Notes: a model not told the origin generated them from the sequence alone. DNA of 64,000 bases from Sipunculus nudus (GCA_026874595.1 CM049313.1:71292659-71356658), one strand, 5' to 3'. Positions 34,723-47,857 are shown, counted from the stretch's first letter. Numbers and translations are program-made.

Positions 34723-35369
34723 TATATTATATTATACTAAACTTTTCTTCTATAATTGATTGAGCCTTTCCTTCTCTTGCAAAGCACACAATACCTGTGC
34801 TATTAGTACCAGACTAAAATATACTTGTGTCATTCGTTGAGTTTTTTTTTTATAACAAGCGACCCTATATTCTTATGTCACTGGTTCAGATATTTAAAAT
34901 TAAAACAGAAAACTATACTTGTGCCATTATTTCAGTTTCATTTATCATAACATAGCAAGCAAAGCATCACCGTTGTCCAAGTTGACAATTTCCTTGCGCG
35001 ACCCCTACTGATGGAAATGCAAACTAATATTTCTGGTAAAAAATGACAGAATCTACGAAACCGTATTTTCAGGGATGACTAAGATTTAGTTAACTTGTCA
35101 ACTTCAATAGCAAAATATCATCTTATATATAGATTAAAAGTGGTGACTTAATGAGTGCCCATTCTGATGTTATTGCATAACAGATCGGGTGATTTCAACC
35201 CTGAACGATAAAGATAATAAAAGAAATATCTGCTGGGGAAGGTTCATATAACGCAACTGTAATGAATGTACCCTGCACATCCCATTTGGACCCCTCGATT
35301 AACCGCCTACCTCGCTTACCGCCTAGAATTCCTCAGTCCCATTGTTGGCGAATGAAAGAGGTTAGACTG

Positions 35370-35700
35370 TATAAGCCTCTTTGTCGATAAGATGTTAGTA
35401 AACACGGTTTATGCGCCCATGTTGACCAACATAAAATCATGTAACTGAGGACGGTTGGTTGCATATGTGACGTAGATGGAAGGTCATAAGTTGGCATAAT
35501 GCCATTCGCAAAACTTTGGTTGTCCTTCACATGTGCGTCCTTCAATGTACATGAAATATTTATCAGGTGCCCCAATCTTCAATGTATTTGGTATATTTTG
35601 CAGATGCCCCCAAAAGAGTCAATATAAAAAAAAACTAAGAACCTGGGTAAAGCGGTTTCTCCATATTCTGGTTATTTTTTATAAAAAGGTTCAATGATTG
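35370..35700 (+). repeat. Dispersed repeat R2, copy 2
   Basis: Collinear with 21905-22225 (TTAGTAAACACGGTTTATG, ATCATGTAACTGAGG, AAGGTCATAAG, CATTCGCAAAACTTTGG, AAAAAGGTTCAATG). Confidence 0.55.
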
Positions 35701-35859
35701 AGACTTCAGATATTGGATTATACCACTTTAAACCCCTGCTCAAAATTGAATTAAATATATCTGTATATGCCGGATGTGAACGTAAGCAGGGGTTTCTAAA
35801 TAAGGATGAATCATCTGACATCATTTAAAAGGAACACCACAAGAGTGCATAACAGCCCG

Positions 35860-36110
35860 TCGTACGTCTTGTGACCTCTGACCTCATTAGATATACGCTG
35901 ATTTTGCCGAGAATCCAATTTCGGTTGGAAAATTGTTTTTATTAATATTTTTATGAGTTTCTTGAAAATATCAGTCTATTTTGGTTAGTCATCACGGTCC
36001 CACCAAAGTCTGGTGACCTCTGAATTCATTAATTATGCGTAGTTTTGGGCAGAATCGAAATTGGGAGAGATAATCTATTGGTGAATGGTTTAGTCAGATA
36101 CATGAAAACA
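35860..36110. repeat. Two-copy tandem repeat, period about 140 bp
   Basis: GTGACCTCTGACCTCATTAG...TTTTGCCGAGAATC at 35872 recurs as GTGACCTCTGAATTCATTAA...TTTTGGGCAGAATC at 36012. Confidence 0.6.
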
Positions 36111-36509
36111 TGCATCATAACTCTGGTGGGCTATCTCGGCTACACATAAATGTTGAGGGTCCGACGGGGGAACGTTTATATATCATAATATGTCCCGTTT
36201 AAGAGGGGCATAAAAATAATTTTCATATTTACCATAATTATATCACAGGATAGGACATCATATAAGGAAATCATTGCATACCGAACACACAATGTCTGAA
36301 GATGTCATTACAAATTGAGCATAGGATATCGAAGGAAATCAGTGCATATCGTAGGGTTTTGGGCATGTTCAAGTAATGTTAACGTGTAATGGTATGCAGT
36401 AAGAAATAATAGACAATAGATTTAAATCAGATACCGAAACATATGAGGAACTCTCACTGGTCTGTTTATCATATTACCCATGATAAACAAACTCCGCTGA
36501 AAGTGACTC

Positions 36510-36567
<58 letters not shown>

Positions 36568-38740
36568 GAAACAATAATTAAATGTTGGACCTCACTTTCC
36601 AACGGGGGACTGAGTATTGTCCAAGTAAGGATACAGGTGCAATGAACTAAACCAAAACGATTTATGGCTCTATCGCGACGAATCAGTTCACTGGAGCTTC
36701 GTTACAACCCTATCAATCTGCTTTATCTGTCACAATATTTGTGAAAACTTCTAAGATGGCAAGGAGCCCCCGTCGTCAGGTCCGACAGCCATGGTATAGC
36801 AACGGAGGATGGGCTTTCCGATTAGTTGATATGTCATTCAAGCTCTCTGACACCGCTGACGTAACAAACGGTTCAGCCAATCACGCTTGTACTTCATATT
36901 TACCCCGAAACCGATGTGACATGGCCGTCGGGCCAAACGACGAGGGCTTCTTGCCTGCCTATCAAAAATATTAAGTAAATCATAAAGAGATGGACCATAT
37001 ATTGTGAAAAACGCTAGGGAAATGTCAGATAAGTAATAGGTATAAGGAATTGACCCAGAAAAAAACCGAAATCTACACTAATAGCCATTCAAGTATCTGT
37101 ATTCCTTTTTTCTCCTCAATGTTCTCTGAAACCGCGTTGCGTATGACACTGTTATGACATTATTCCTCATTTTAATGGTTATTGTTCCCGCAGTGACCTC
37201 GCAGATATTGGAATTATAACCATTTTGAATGTATACGTCATTTTGAGTTATTTTTGCGTATTTTGGTGGAGGTTACCACCGAAAACAGCTAAACTTCCTT
37301 CGGCAAAGACCGAAATGCCTACGTCCATCGCAGGATTAAGGTCTATATATTGTGCATGCGAATAAACCCTGCGGTCAGTGACGGATTTAGGCATGTTTAG
37401 CCTGACATTTAACCCATTCACTAACCTACTTGCATGGTCATTAAATGTGAAAAACAGGTGTCTCACACCGGTACCTCTCACAAATCACAGGTGAATTACA
37501 TACATTTTTAGCATATTTCTCAGGCTGATTCTAAGGACTGTCTCTGTATATGTTTATATTGGTAGATAGAGTGAGTCCATAACACCAAATTTTTTTTAAG
37601 CAGTGCGCTGATTGTAAACCACATTTACTTAGTATTTGTGACATTTACCTTTGGTGACAATAATAATAAAAGTAACCAGTCAAAGACTGTATTCAGTATA
37701 TATTAAATAAATAAGAATCTAATGTACGCGTGTTTAATAGAAGGGCTCGGAGACAGTCTAAACTGGACCGTTATCATCAACTGGTCGCTGATGCATAAAT
37801 ACTCCAGGTTTCGTCTTCAGGGACACGGTCAACTGTGACTGACACAAACGGTAAAATATTGGGTTTTAAGTGCAAATTCCTTTTAAGTGACGGGTCATGA
37901 AAGTGCTTATAGTTGACAGGTGAATTGAGTTATACTCTATGTACGACCTCGCCTAGGAGCCATGCGCTGTAATGTATTTATCGTCGATAGTTGGTTGGTT
38001 AGACTTTTAGCATCTTTGATCATAAATTCCTGACCGGATTTTGGTGAAATATGCAGAGGGTTAGGGTAACATCCTAGAAACAAGCCTTTAGATTTTATAC
38101 GTAATCTCGTTCATCATAATACGTCATACTAATACGACCAATAATTTGATATGGGGCAATCTGCTCTGTCGTTGCGTTGATTTATCTTTACATTTGCTGC
38201 AACCATGGAATTACTGACCACACTATTTGGGCATGCATTTTGTGCAGAACAAACAGGGCAGAGGCATTTAGGTGGTCTCAGACTATTATTCTAGTTCTCA
38301 GTCTGTCTTTCTCTTTCGTTCATTTAATTTCCTATGTCTCACTTTTTTAATGAATGGTGAAAAGAATATTTATAAAATATAAAATTTGAAAAGTCTTCAT
38401 AGCGCCTCAGCCACTTAGGATTAAAATGTGAAGAAGTAATTCCCTGTGTGATATCGAAATCACTTTACAAATTATGAAATCGTTACAACCCATGATATTA
38501 TGAAACGACTGCAAATAAGGTTAAGGGATGAAAAGTACTATCGTTTACACTAAAAGTTTCAGTGTAATCTTGTGCTTAGCACGACGAGATTTTCAGGCTG
38601 CAGAACAAAGCAGTAATGCGACATGTCATTTGTTATACTTGACCAAGATTTAGTAGCGGATATGGAAACTCAGCAAGCGTTTAATGTGTCTGGTGTAATG
38701 GCTTGTAGTCAGAAACGCATGGTAGGTTTATGGTGTTATT

Positions 38741-39166
38741 CAGCGGCGTCAATGCAGGGGGGGGGGGGGGGGGCACCCTTCCCCCCCCCCCCCCCCAAAC
38801 TTTTAACAAGGGGTGATGGCCAATGCAATTATCCCCCGCCGTATTCTTAGAATAATGTTTATATATTGAAAATAACAGTATTAATCATTAAAATTGTAGA
38901 ATGCGGTTCCATTTCTGAGTTTGTTATGAACTATTATATATCCAAACCTGGTTGAGAATCTACTCTCACTGGAAACATGATATGTTATTTTCTTTTTAAT
39001 CTTAACCATAATTGTAGTATAAAAGAAAAGTTTCACGCAGACAATAAAAGGTATATACATGAATATATTCATTTAAATCAGAAAGTTGTCCAAAATCTGA
39101 TCACCCTCCCATGCGAGTGACCCATCCCCACCCCACCCCACCATTGAAGATAAATTGACGCCACTG
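38741..39166. mobile_element. hAT-like MITE, copy 2
   Basis: Same family and orientation as 5870-6272: CAGCGGCGTCAAT at the left, ATTGACGCCACTG at the right, and shared interior (GGTTCCATTT.TGAG; CTGGAAACAT). The left end carries long G and C homopolymers (38757-38798). Target flanks GTGTTATT/GTGACACT agree at only 5 of 8, so it is older. Confidence 0.68.
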
Positions 39167-39632
39167 GTGACACTACGCTCCGTTTAGTCGGTCACGTGAT
39201 TGTCAAGCATAAGAGGGTGACGGGTGAATTTCCATTGTGAAAAGTTCCACATTTCAAGGATCCTATCCATGGGGAACACATGCCGCGTGTAAGGTAATGA
39301 CTAAATTTCTTTCTGGTTTGTTTCACGTCTTTATGTTTGTGTTTTATATGTGTAAAGTCTGAGTATCAAACAGCGGACGGGATATCTGTGTATAAATGTA
39401 GACATAATTTATCGTTAGACTTACACATTTGCTGGTGTGTACTTTAGTATGCATTCATCAATAACATTCTCTTAAAATTCATAAACTATCTCACGTTTTT
39501 GTTTCGTTATGCACATTTATCTTCTTTCCTTCTGCTAATATCTTAATTTGAAAAATGACAAATTAAACATTATATTTTAATTCAGGTATAATTCATATAA
39601 ACACACAATCTCACAACATACAACACACATGA

Positions 39633-39664
<32 letters not shown>

Positions 39665-39696
39665 TAGAACCGCAGTATGATCATAATCCGTATTTT

Positions 39697-39710
39697 CTGT
39701 CACGTGACAG
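39697..39710. promoter_or_regulatory. Perfect E-box palindrome of CLEAR type (GTCACGTGAC core)
   Basis: CTGTCACGTGACAG is a 14-bp perfect palindrome containing GTCACGTGAC, the consensus bound by TFEB/MITF/USF-type bHLH-zip factors. It lies 87 bp before an ATG in good context at 39798. A near copy (GTCACGTGAT) lies about 510 bp upstream. Confidence 0.35.
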
Positions 39711-39797
39711 ACAGCAGAAGACACCGTGAACTGACCGCAGCATGGTTATTTGCTCATACTCTTCAACATAGTGGCGCGAAGTTAAGTAAGAGAAGCA

Positions 39798-39824
39798 ATG
39801 GGAAACATACTTAAGCAGTGCAAG
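39798..39824 (+). CDS. Possible 27-nt first coding exon (MGNILKQCK)
   Basis: ATG in strong context (GCAATGG) opens nine codons, MGNILKQCK, and ends at CAAG|GTAAAT, a plausible donor in phase 0. MGN plus a nearby Cys is the pattern of an N-myristoylated, perhaps palmitoylated, N-terminus. The next downstream phase-0 acceptors with recognisable coding sequence are the aminotransferase exons at 57371 and 59535, so this might be their first exon across an intron of about 17-20 kb. All of this is inference from signals; the exon is too short to judge by composition. Confidence 0.22.
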
Positions 39825-39832
39825 GTAAATGC

Positions 39833-39839
<7 letters not shown>

Positions 39840-39889
<50 letters not shown>

Positions 39890-42800
39890 AGAAAGAGCGA
39901 GAGAGAGAGAGAGAGAGGGGGGGGAGTAAACATTACAAACATAACAAGCACACGTCTTTATTATTTAAATTAACATGCTCTTTACATACACAATCTTACC
40001 AACACACATACATAGGCATGTATATGTTACAGTCAATGTGTAAAATCAGTCAATTTGTTAATTGCCACTCAGGCACATTATAAGATGATTGAAGTTGTTA
40101 GGCATTTTACAAAATGAGTTCCTTTGCTGCAAAAAGTATTTTTAAGGTCAAACAATTTAACATGTTGTTGGTTTCTGAAAAAAATATTCCTTGTTATTTT
40201 ACACAAAAATATTCTTCAAAACTGCTGAAATTCTGAAAGAAATTTGTGACAATGTTCCCAAATTTTTATGAGGGGACACCCCTTCCACACCCACTTCCTA
40301 AAGTGCAAAAGGAAATAGTGCCCCTGAGATAATATGATATTACATATAATCATATAATTACATAATTATTTCTGCAAGAATTAGAATTTAGCTGTTGATC
40401 AGATAAATGATTAAATTATACAATAATTTGATGTAAAACATATATATGTTTTGTATAAGTATGTTATATGACTAACCTTAGGTAGAAATTTTATGTATTG
40501 ATAAATATATTTGGGTAAATTGTGTGATAGTGTATATTAAATATATAAATTTATATATATATGTGTGTGAATTTGCAGCTATATATTTGCTGGTATATAA
40601 GTTTATAGGTGTATACATGTGTATATAATTAACATTCAGGGAATGTTCATGAAAAATGTCTTCTGTTAGCAGGGATTACAAGGCATGAAACTCAAGACAT
40701 TTCAGGTCAAGTTTCACAGTCAGAAATATGTTAACTATGCGGCACCGAGAGCCATTCCAGTGTGTATATAAAATAACTGATGCATGATTTAAACATACAC
40801 CCTACCTTGTGTAATGGTATTTCCTTTTGGAAGTTGAAATAAGTTTAAGGTAAAAATAACAATCAGTTTAAGAAAGTAATTTAGCTAAAACAATGTTTTA
40901 TTTCAAGCGTTTAGTCTCTAAGCAAGACTTGCTTCAAGAAACTAGTCGCTCAGAACAAGTTAATTTTAATTTTTTTAGTCTCTGTACAAGTCTTATCGTA
41001 TGCATGTCATCGAACAAATTAAAAAAATATGCATTTCTCAGAATAAGTCTTTTTTTTCATGTAGGTAAATTTATTCTAAGTATTTAGGTTAAAGAAAGAA
41101 GTCTGTTATCAAGTATCCAATCTCTTACGGCAAGCATTTTTGCAACTATGCAGTCTCTCAGGACAAATTTTATTCAATCTGAACTCTCGCCGTGAATATA
41201 ACCATGGAGATTAAGCTGCTTGTTAAACTTGCCACCCCAATCATGACATGCAGCCTTTTGCTGTCCAATCGAGAAATGTTCAATAAAAGACAATACAAGT
41301 TTTTTTATTTGAATTTTTGTGCCATTTCTGAAACAAAATACATAAAAGACGTTTATTAAGAAGTGTAGTTTAGATTACATTTCTTACTGATTATAATAGT
41401 ATTAGGTCTACTCTCAGCTCTTGTTGCATTTTACATTAAAAAAAACCTTGTTTTTACCAAATACGCATTCCTAACGTGGACCCTATCTATAATAACCCAT
41501 CCCTTTTCTGAAAAACGAGATTTGTTGAAAGATTAACCGATTGGAAGCCTTGACACTTTCAATTGAAGTCATATTTTGTATATCTGTGAAATATGTGTAA
41601 AGTCCTTTAAAGGAAAATGACATCAAATCTAATAATGACAGGCGGATGCAGCAAGCTCGAAATTAATTGGCCGTTCCCAGAATCAGGCCCCTGGACAACA
41701 GAAAATCTTGCTCATTTATGTTCATATAAACGAACTTAATTTTTACCTGTATTCTGGTGCTTTCAAGTGAAAAATCCCAACCTGGTGCAACCATGATGCG
41801 TTGAATTCAGTGACGCTACAGCTGTATTTATCATTTGGCTCTTGTGTTAGAGCACCAGTAGCTCCTAAACCCAATTGTGGCTCTGGAGTGTACATACCAC
41901 AGTGGCTTCCATATCCGATGTACAAGTGTCAGGCAGTCCTTCGTTGTTCACTTCCATAATAGCACGCATCGGCAGCCTATGAATCACGAGTAGAGACATG
42001 AATTTCCCACAATGCAAAAAACAAAAGTGGCGTACATGTAAATGTGGCTAAGAGAGTATTATATTAAAATAGTTGGATTATTTTTAAGGTAAATTACATG
42101 CACAGGAAATATTTATTTTATGTAAAACGTAGCAATTGTTAAGAGGTTGTATATCTGCAAAGTAAACAAGAAGCTTTTTTTTTAAAAAAAAAGTGAAAAA
42201 CTTTGATTTGAAAGTTTTCGTAGAAACAACCTCTGGCTGAAGGTTGTTTACTTCTAAGAATGGTGGACAAATTTACGGATATGGATGCCAAGTGTGCCAT
42301 GACTGTTATTTTTACATATTCGTCAATAACATATACAATTAATTACCCCTGCAGGTCAATTGTCGATGGAGATTAATTTCATTCATGCAGAACAGCTCAG
42401 AGCAGGGAGGGCCATAAAATCCTTACGTTTAAAGTTACCCGTCTGTCACGGGCCGCCAGGCAAGAGACGTGGTCATGAGAATAGACAAACAGACTGACGA
42501 TAGACAATTTCGCTATTACGATATATATACTGTAAAAAGTGTCGTATATCCTCGTCATGGGAAACAAAATACATCCGCAGTGCGAAGTATTCACCACTAA
42601 AAGTTCTTCTTTTGCTTGATGCCGGCGAACATTGGTCTGTTTGGTGTGTGTCCGTGTGTACTGCTCGAGAACACTCTAAAAATGAAGGGTTACATGTAGA
42701 CCCCTTAAGGAACCAGTGGGGGAATCCTTAGAGATTCTAGGTAGAACCCTCCAGTCAGGATTCTCTAAGGAACCCTCTCCGGGGGTTCTTCGGGGAACCC

Positions 42801-42894
42801 TAGTGGTTCTTAATGTAACCCTGATAATGGGTGCTTCTAAGATCAATACGGAAGGGTTCTTCTTCGAACTAATGTTCATAATAGTTCTAGAGGG

Positions 42895-42933
<39 letters not shown>

Positions 42934-43087
42934 TATATACTTATATTTATATATATATGTAAACATTAGAAAGTAGTCTGGAATATTATATTATATCATT
43001 TAGAATAAATTAATCATACGTCATATGATCATATTGAAGGAAAACAGTTTGATTGATAATACGAAAAACTCTGAAAGTATTTCTCAA

Positions 43088-43159
<72 letters not shown>

Positions 43160-44135
43160 GGTATGTATTATAAAATTAATACTATATCAATTCCAGGTAG
43201 AACCCTCTAGTCAGGGTTCTTCAAGGAACCCTCTCCGGGGGTTCTTTGGGGAAACTCTAAGGGTCCTAAATGATTCTACCCCCATACAATCGACAAATAG
43301 CAGGTGATGCAAGGAAACTTATACGAGGTTTGCACGGCTGGTACAACTGAAACGCCTCAATGACACAAGTCCCTTGGCAAATGTATTGTCACTATGTATA
43401 CGAGTCTTTCACGCAAAACGATATGTCTGTGCAGAATTGGTGCGCTGTGTGACCTGCGATAAATTCCTAACCTTTCCCGACGGTCGAAATAATCACTGAT
43501 TCCGTTTCGACATATTCCCTAATTGCTTGATTGGTAAGGAAAAGTGCGGAGAATTAATCTGGAAAATAAGATATGAGATACATATATAAAAAATATATAA
43601 ATATATACACATACACGTATGTTGTGGTGCAGTCTGTAGATATTATACACGTTGTGCCTAATGTTTTTCATTACGCGGGTTCAGAATTAATTAGAATACG
43701 TCCTTGGTCTGTGAAGCCGCCATTTGCACCCTTCGAGAGACCCCCATCATATGAACCGTACATGTTTAGATTAAATATTACAAACAAAATACACTGTGTA
43801 TGCGTGTACTTTTTACAATGATACATCTACATATAGTCCATGTGATTTTACCTTATTTACCTTGTAATATTTAATACCTTTCCTTCAAATTATTCATCGC
43901 CTTCTTTATACTCTGGTGACTAATATAAAAAAAAACAATCTTTGGTTTTGTGATACACAATTGTGTGTGCATTATTAACAATTGTTATGATTTCGAAATA
44001 TCTCTGGAATAGCTTACTTATTATAATTGTTTCTGTCATAAATTTTTACATGAAAATCCACTCTACTTTTAACATTTGCACTTTGTTACAGATGTCTCTT
44101 TTATTGTATAAAGCAGTCTTACATGTGTGCGTGTG
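39840..44135. other. AT-rich stretch without supported gene
   Basis: A (TA)n(GA)n tract at 39840-39920, long AT-rich DNA, and the GGGTTC repeat at 42660. A minus-strand 60-residue frame at 41743-41925 looks protein-like but lacks an acceptor and homology that I recognise. Confidence 0.45.
42660..43290 (+). repeat. GGGTTC/GAACCC-rich repeat, duplicated around (CA)n and (TA)n tracts
   Basis: A segment with many small inverted repeats (GAACCCTCTCCGGGGGTTC) lies at 42740-42890 and again at 43190-43280. Between them are (CA)n at 42896-42928 and a long (TA)n at 43088-43158. MITE-like, superfamily not assigned. Confidence 0.6.
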
Positions 44136-44882
44136 TGTGACGCCAGCATTGGCCGTTGCTATGCCGGCATAGCCCGGCCCACGCGTGCGGCCCACGTGTA
44201 AACACAGCGGTCATGCTGGTCTGAGGCTTTCTCGCCTGGCCGAGCCGGGCCGGCTTACGTGTGGACCCTGGTGTGTAGAAACACGGCGTTCGTTGTTCTA
44301 GATGTTTCCTGTACTGTGTATCATGTTAGGTTCTTTAGATTGGACGGGTATTCGAAAGTTCTCGGCTTGGGATGAGAAGTTATAAATAGGGGGCTGTGTT
44401 TTAGAGCCGAGAGAGAGGAGAAAAATATTCCAGCGGACACAGAAGCGTGTAAGTCAGTTGTAGACCTTTTCCGATAAGTTCGGCAGTTATAGATTTTCTT
44501 CTAAATTTTTGACGGATATTATATAGTCTTCAGTTTGCTTTCGGGAATTTAACAAGAACTTTACTTTGGGATTACAACGGATTGGTTTTGTGAATGAACT
44601 GGACTGTTATTCTCTGAGAAGATTTATGTGAACTGTTCATCTGGGCTGTACGTTATAAAGGACTTGTTGTCGCTGTGACAGTGGTGGTATGCAGGTACTG
44701 TAAACTTTATTTATATACTTGTATTGATTTACTGTTGTACCGTTTTTAATACTGTGCAATTGTATTGATTAAGTGTATTGTAATTAGGATTGTTTTAAGA
44801 ATATAATATAATTATTTGTTAACAAAAAACCACCGAGTTCTTTATTCATTCCCCTAGATATTTCACGCTACCTAGTGTTACA
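44136..44882 (+). mobile_element. Probable second solo LTR (TG...CA block with TATA box)
   Basis: It begins TGTGACGCCAGC and ends CCTAGTGTTACA. It is GC-rich at the left, with TTATAAATAGGGGGC at about 44381, a GAGAGAGGAG leader after it and a T-rich 3' part, all typical of an LTR. No 5-bp target duplication is seen, and the left border sits in a (GT)n tract, so that boundary is uncertain. Confidence 0.45.
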
Positions 44883-45339
44883 GAATCTGATTATTTTATC
44901 TCTATTACAAATAGAGACTATTCATCAAGACTACGTGATCTGTTGATATTAGGTTCCGTAACATCTTTTCTGCAAAGAATAAAATAAGATTGGAAACTAT
45001 AGTCTACACCCGATAAGACGGAGTCAATATAACGCCAGATTAATAAGAGAACACCTTCAGCTAATGCGAATTAAGCGTGACCAAACAATGAGATACCCCG
45101 GACCTTTCCATCATGCCCATACGGTTTGAAGACCCCAATACAAAGTTTTCATTTTCATACCATGATCAAAATATGATTTATTTCTTGTATATGTGTGTGT
45201 ATTTGATTACAACGACATGGCAATATGTAGAATAAGTAATCTTATCTGATTCTTTGAATATATATTTATCCTCATAATCAGGTAGTAAACAGATAAAACA
45301 ATCTTTGGTCTTTTTGCTTTGTGATACAAAACTGAAAGT

Positions 45340-45437
45340 GGCTAAACAGCCGGCAGGGTAGTCCACAGGCTAAACAGCCGTCAGGGAAAATTGACCTTGC
45401 CGGCAGTCTAGCCAACAGGCCAAACTGCCGGCAAATA
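45340..45437. repeat. Short tandem repeat around GCCGGCAGG
   Basis: Three degenerate copies of a unit of about 33 bp containing AGGCTAAACAGCCGGCAGGG. Confidence 0.6.
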
Positions 45438-46330
45438 AATGTATGTTCTATTTCAGTGTGATACTCCGTAATTTCTATTATTATTTTGACAATGACAGCT
45501 TCATGAGTTACATGTTCTACATGACTGGGATAACTATGAACCTGCATTAATCATGACTGCAACGATTTCATGCACGTAATACTGCCAAGGGCGCCCTTAT
45601 TCACACGGGGTATTAATTACCGTGTATGAAAAATGGTAGCTTTGGACCAATCAGGTGTTAACATGCGAGTCCTTTGATCTCTGACACTTACGGCTGTGGT
45701 CAGGTCGTGAAAATAAGGCGGTGTAAAGCAGTTAAACCAGAAAAGATGTTTAACACTTTAAGGTTGAGTACTTCGTACGTGATACCTTTGTCAACAAATC
45801 ATCATAGTGTCCTGGTCGATTATATAATAACATCTTACTGTAACAAATTTAACCTTATGGCCAACCATTAGAATTGATTTCGGAAATGACGCCCCTGTGC
45901 TGACCCAACTGTTGTTATTTCATTATTAAGGAATCGCTTGCCTCAAGGAATATAAACACATGTCGCCCTAGTGAGTGTGCAAGAAAAAAAAGCTTTCGAT
46001 TTGGCAAATACAGAAAACTACTTTTCACTCGGCTGAAAAAAAGTTGATTGCATAATATATAACGCCATTAATAGTTTACAAAAAAGTAATTCTGCTTATG
46101 TATGATTAAGTATTAATATTTTCACAAATTGGTTTTGCAATACAAGGCGATATTATCCATTACGAACGCTGTGTAATATATGTATTAACGGCTTAGTAGA
46201 AAAAAATAATAAAAAGCTTGCCCGTATGTTATAAAATTGGTATAAAAATCGGAAGTGATATTATATTATGAGTGAACACTCAAATTGCTCTCGATGGGGT
46301 GTAATTCTTAGCTAATTAAAATGTACCCAG

Positions 46331-46505
46331 GTGAAGACAAGTGTTATGTATTCAAAGGGTTATAGGATGACACATATACTAAACTTCAAATATTACCAAT
46401 ATGGTAAAGAACTAGAAACAGTGAGTGTTTATAAGTGTCTCTGTTTTAACCTACATGAACACCTCAACTCTGATAAAAAACTTCTGATTTGGTTTAAACA
46501 ATATT
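46331..46505 (+). pseudogene. Reverse-transcriptase fragment downstream of the catalytic domain
   Basis: YQYGKELETVSVYKCLCFNL and HEHLNSDKK resemble the post-YADD segment of LINE reverse transcriptases (F.Y.G.E.E.V..YKYLG). It stands alone between non-matching DNA. Confidence 0.45.
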
Positions 46506-46859
46506 TTATTGCAAAGCAAAGCAATGAGGATGGGAAAACGGGGCACAACCCTATATCAATTCCTCTCCTCCATGAATAGTATATTAAACAATCCTCAGTA
46601 TGAAACACATTTACATTATTACATTATGCTGTTTATACAAGAATACATAATATGGCATACAAATGACCTACAGATGTCAATCTATATATACCATATATAT
46701 GGGATTTTTTACCTGAACAATACCAACAGTGACTAACAAAATAAAATAATTTATTTACAATTTGAGAACATTACCTTAGTGACCTCCCTTATTATAATCA
46801 TATTTACTTAAAACATTTAGTTGCCACTATAAATCGCTGTATAATATTAAAAAGTTTAT

Positions 46860-47105
46860 AATTATCTCTTGTAGAAAGATGATTGCTTTCATGTAGTAAA
46901 ATATATTCACTTCTAGATTGCACATTACCTTCGGAAAGAGTTCTTCTTACATATTGGCATAAAGGGGACAATACAAAAAATAGTGCTCAGGGGTCTCTAC
47001 CGCGTGACCACAAGAGCAAAGCGGATTTACTAAACAATGGTTTTTAAATAAATGTCCATTCATGGAGCTGTGACCAAGACGCATTCTTGTATGATGTAAT
47101 TGGCC
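46860..47105 (-). pseudogene. LINE tail fragment with Cys/His knuckle
   Basis: Minus strand reads TRMRLGHSSMNGHLFKNHCL followed by VNPLCSCGHAVETPEHYFLY and CPLYANM, then a stop. The CSCG...ETPEH...C pattern is the C-terminal knuckle of many non-LTR retrotransposons. It decays quickly downstream. Confidence 0.6.
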
Positions 47106-47420
47106 AGCCAAAGTTTATTTTTCACTTTTAAGGACATTGCTTGTTAATATAACAGGCATCCATGCTAGATCAATCAGCCATAGAGTGACAAAAAAATTGT
47201 GAGTGGATGCCACCTTAAATTTTAAATTTAAAGGTCATATTCAAGGTTAAAACCGAGATATGGGCCAGCCAAGGTAGATTTTCTTCTTTTGTGGACACTT
47301 ATTGTTAATATCAGGCTTCCATGCTAGATCATCCAACCTAACAGTGATGGAAAAGTGTAGGTGGATGGCATCCTACGTTTTAACCTTCAAGGTATTTTTT
47401 AAGGTCAAACCAAAGAAAAT
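47102..47420. repeat. Two-copy tandem repeat, period about 161 bp
   Basis: GGCCAGCCAA starts at 47102 and 47263. Both copies share ATCCATGCTAGATCA/TTCCATGCTAGATCA and GTGGATG.CA.CCT blocks. Confidence 0.7.
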
Positions 47421-47652
47421 TGGACCTCAACGGGCAGAGTGTTTCTCCATAAATAAAACCAAGGTATATTTGGTATCAAGTGTGTCAAGTGCAACGCAAG
47501 CAAGCCACGTAAAAATAATGTTCATAATTTCTGATACTTGATTGTATAAAAAACACAACTTAGTGTTTTATTTTTGTTTACACAGTCATGTTTTCACTAG
47601 TCTTAATCAATTTGCTTGTATTAATGTTGTTTTGGTATCGAGTTGAGGGTAT

Positions 47653-47857
47653 CAGAAAAGGGGCGGATCCACGATTTAGGAATAGTAGGGGTGTAACTCA
47701 AGAGGGCTAATGATAAGACCTGAAAAAAGTACCCAGGTCGGGAATAGGGGGTCCAGCCGCAATGATTGGTCTGAGCTCCTTACAAAAGATTGCGGCGTCT
47801 GAAAGGGTTGGGGGGGGGGGTCCAAATCCCCTGGCCCCTAATCTGGATCCGCTTCTG
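47653..47857. mobile_element. Short MITE with GGATCC ends, copy 2
   Basis: Left CAGAAAAGGGGCGGATCC and, inverted from the right, CAGAAGCGGATCCAGATTAG. A G-run sits near the right end. Same end type as 27496-27657. Confidence 0.5.

Larger units (their letters stand above)
33431..39696. other. Repeat-bearing intergenic stretch
   Basis: Holds repeats R3 copy 1, R2 copy 2, the 140-bp duplication, a (TA)n tract at 36511 and hAT-like MITE copy 2. A GC-richer block at 36740-36975 with a CCAAT word (AGCCAATCACG) could be a promoter or an old exon, but no gene could be tied to it. Confidence 0.45.

Noticed and set aside
36741-36974. 77-codon ORF with a CCAAT word nearby
   Set aside because: No family signature; could be promoter DNA, but no gene on either strand could be attached.
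41743-41925. Minus-strand protein-like frame ending at CAG|GTAAAA
   Set aside because: The donor looks fair, but there is no acceptor with a pyrimidine tract and no family that I recognise. Left out as a gene.
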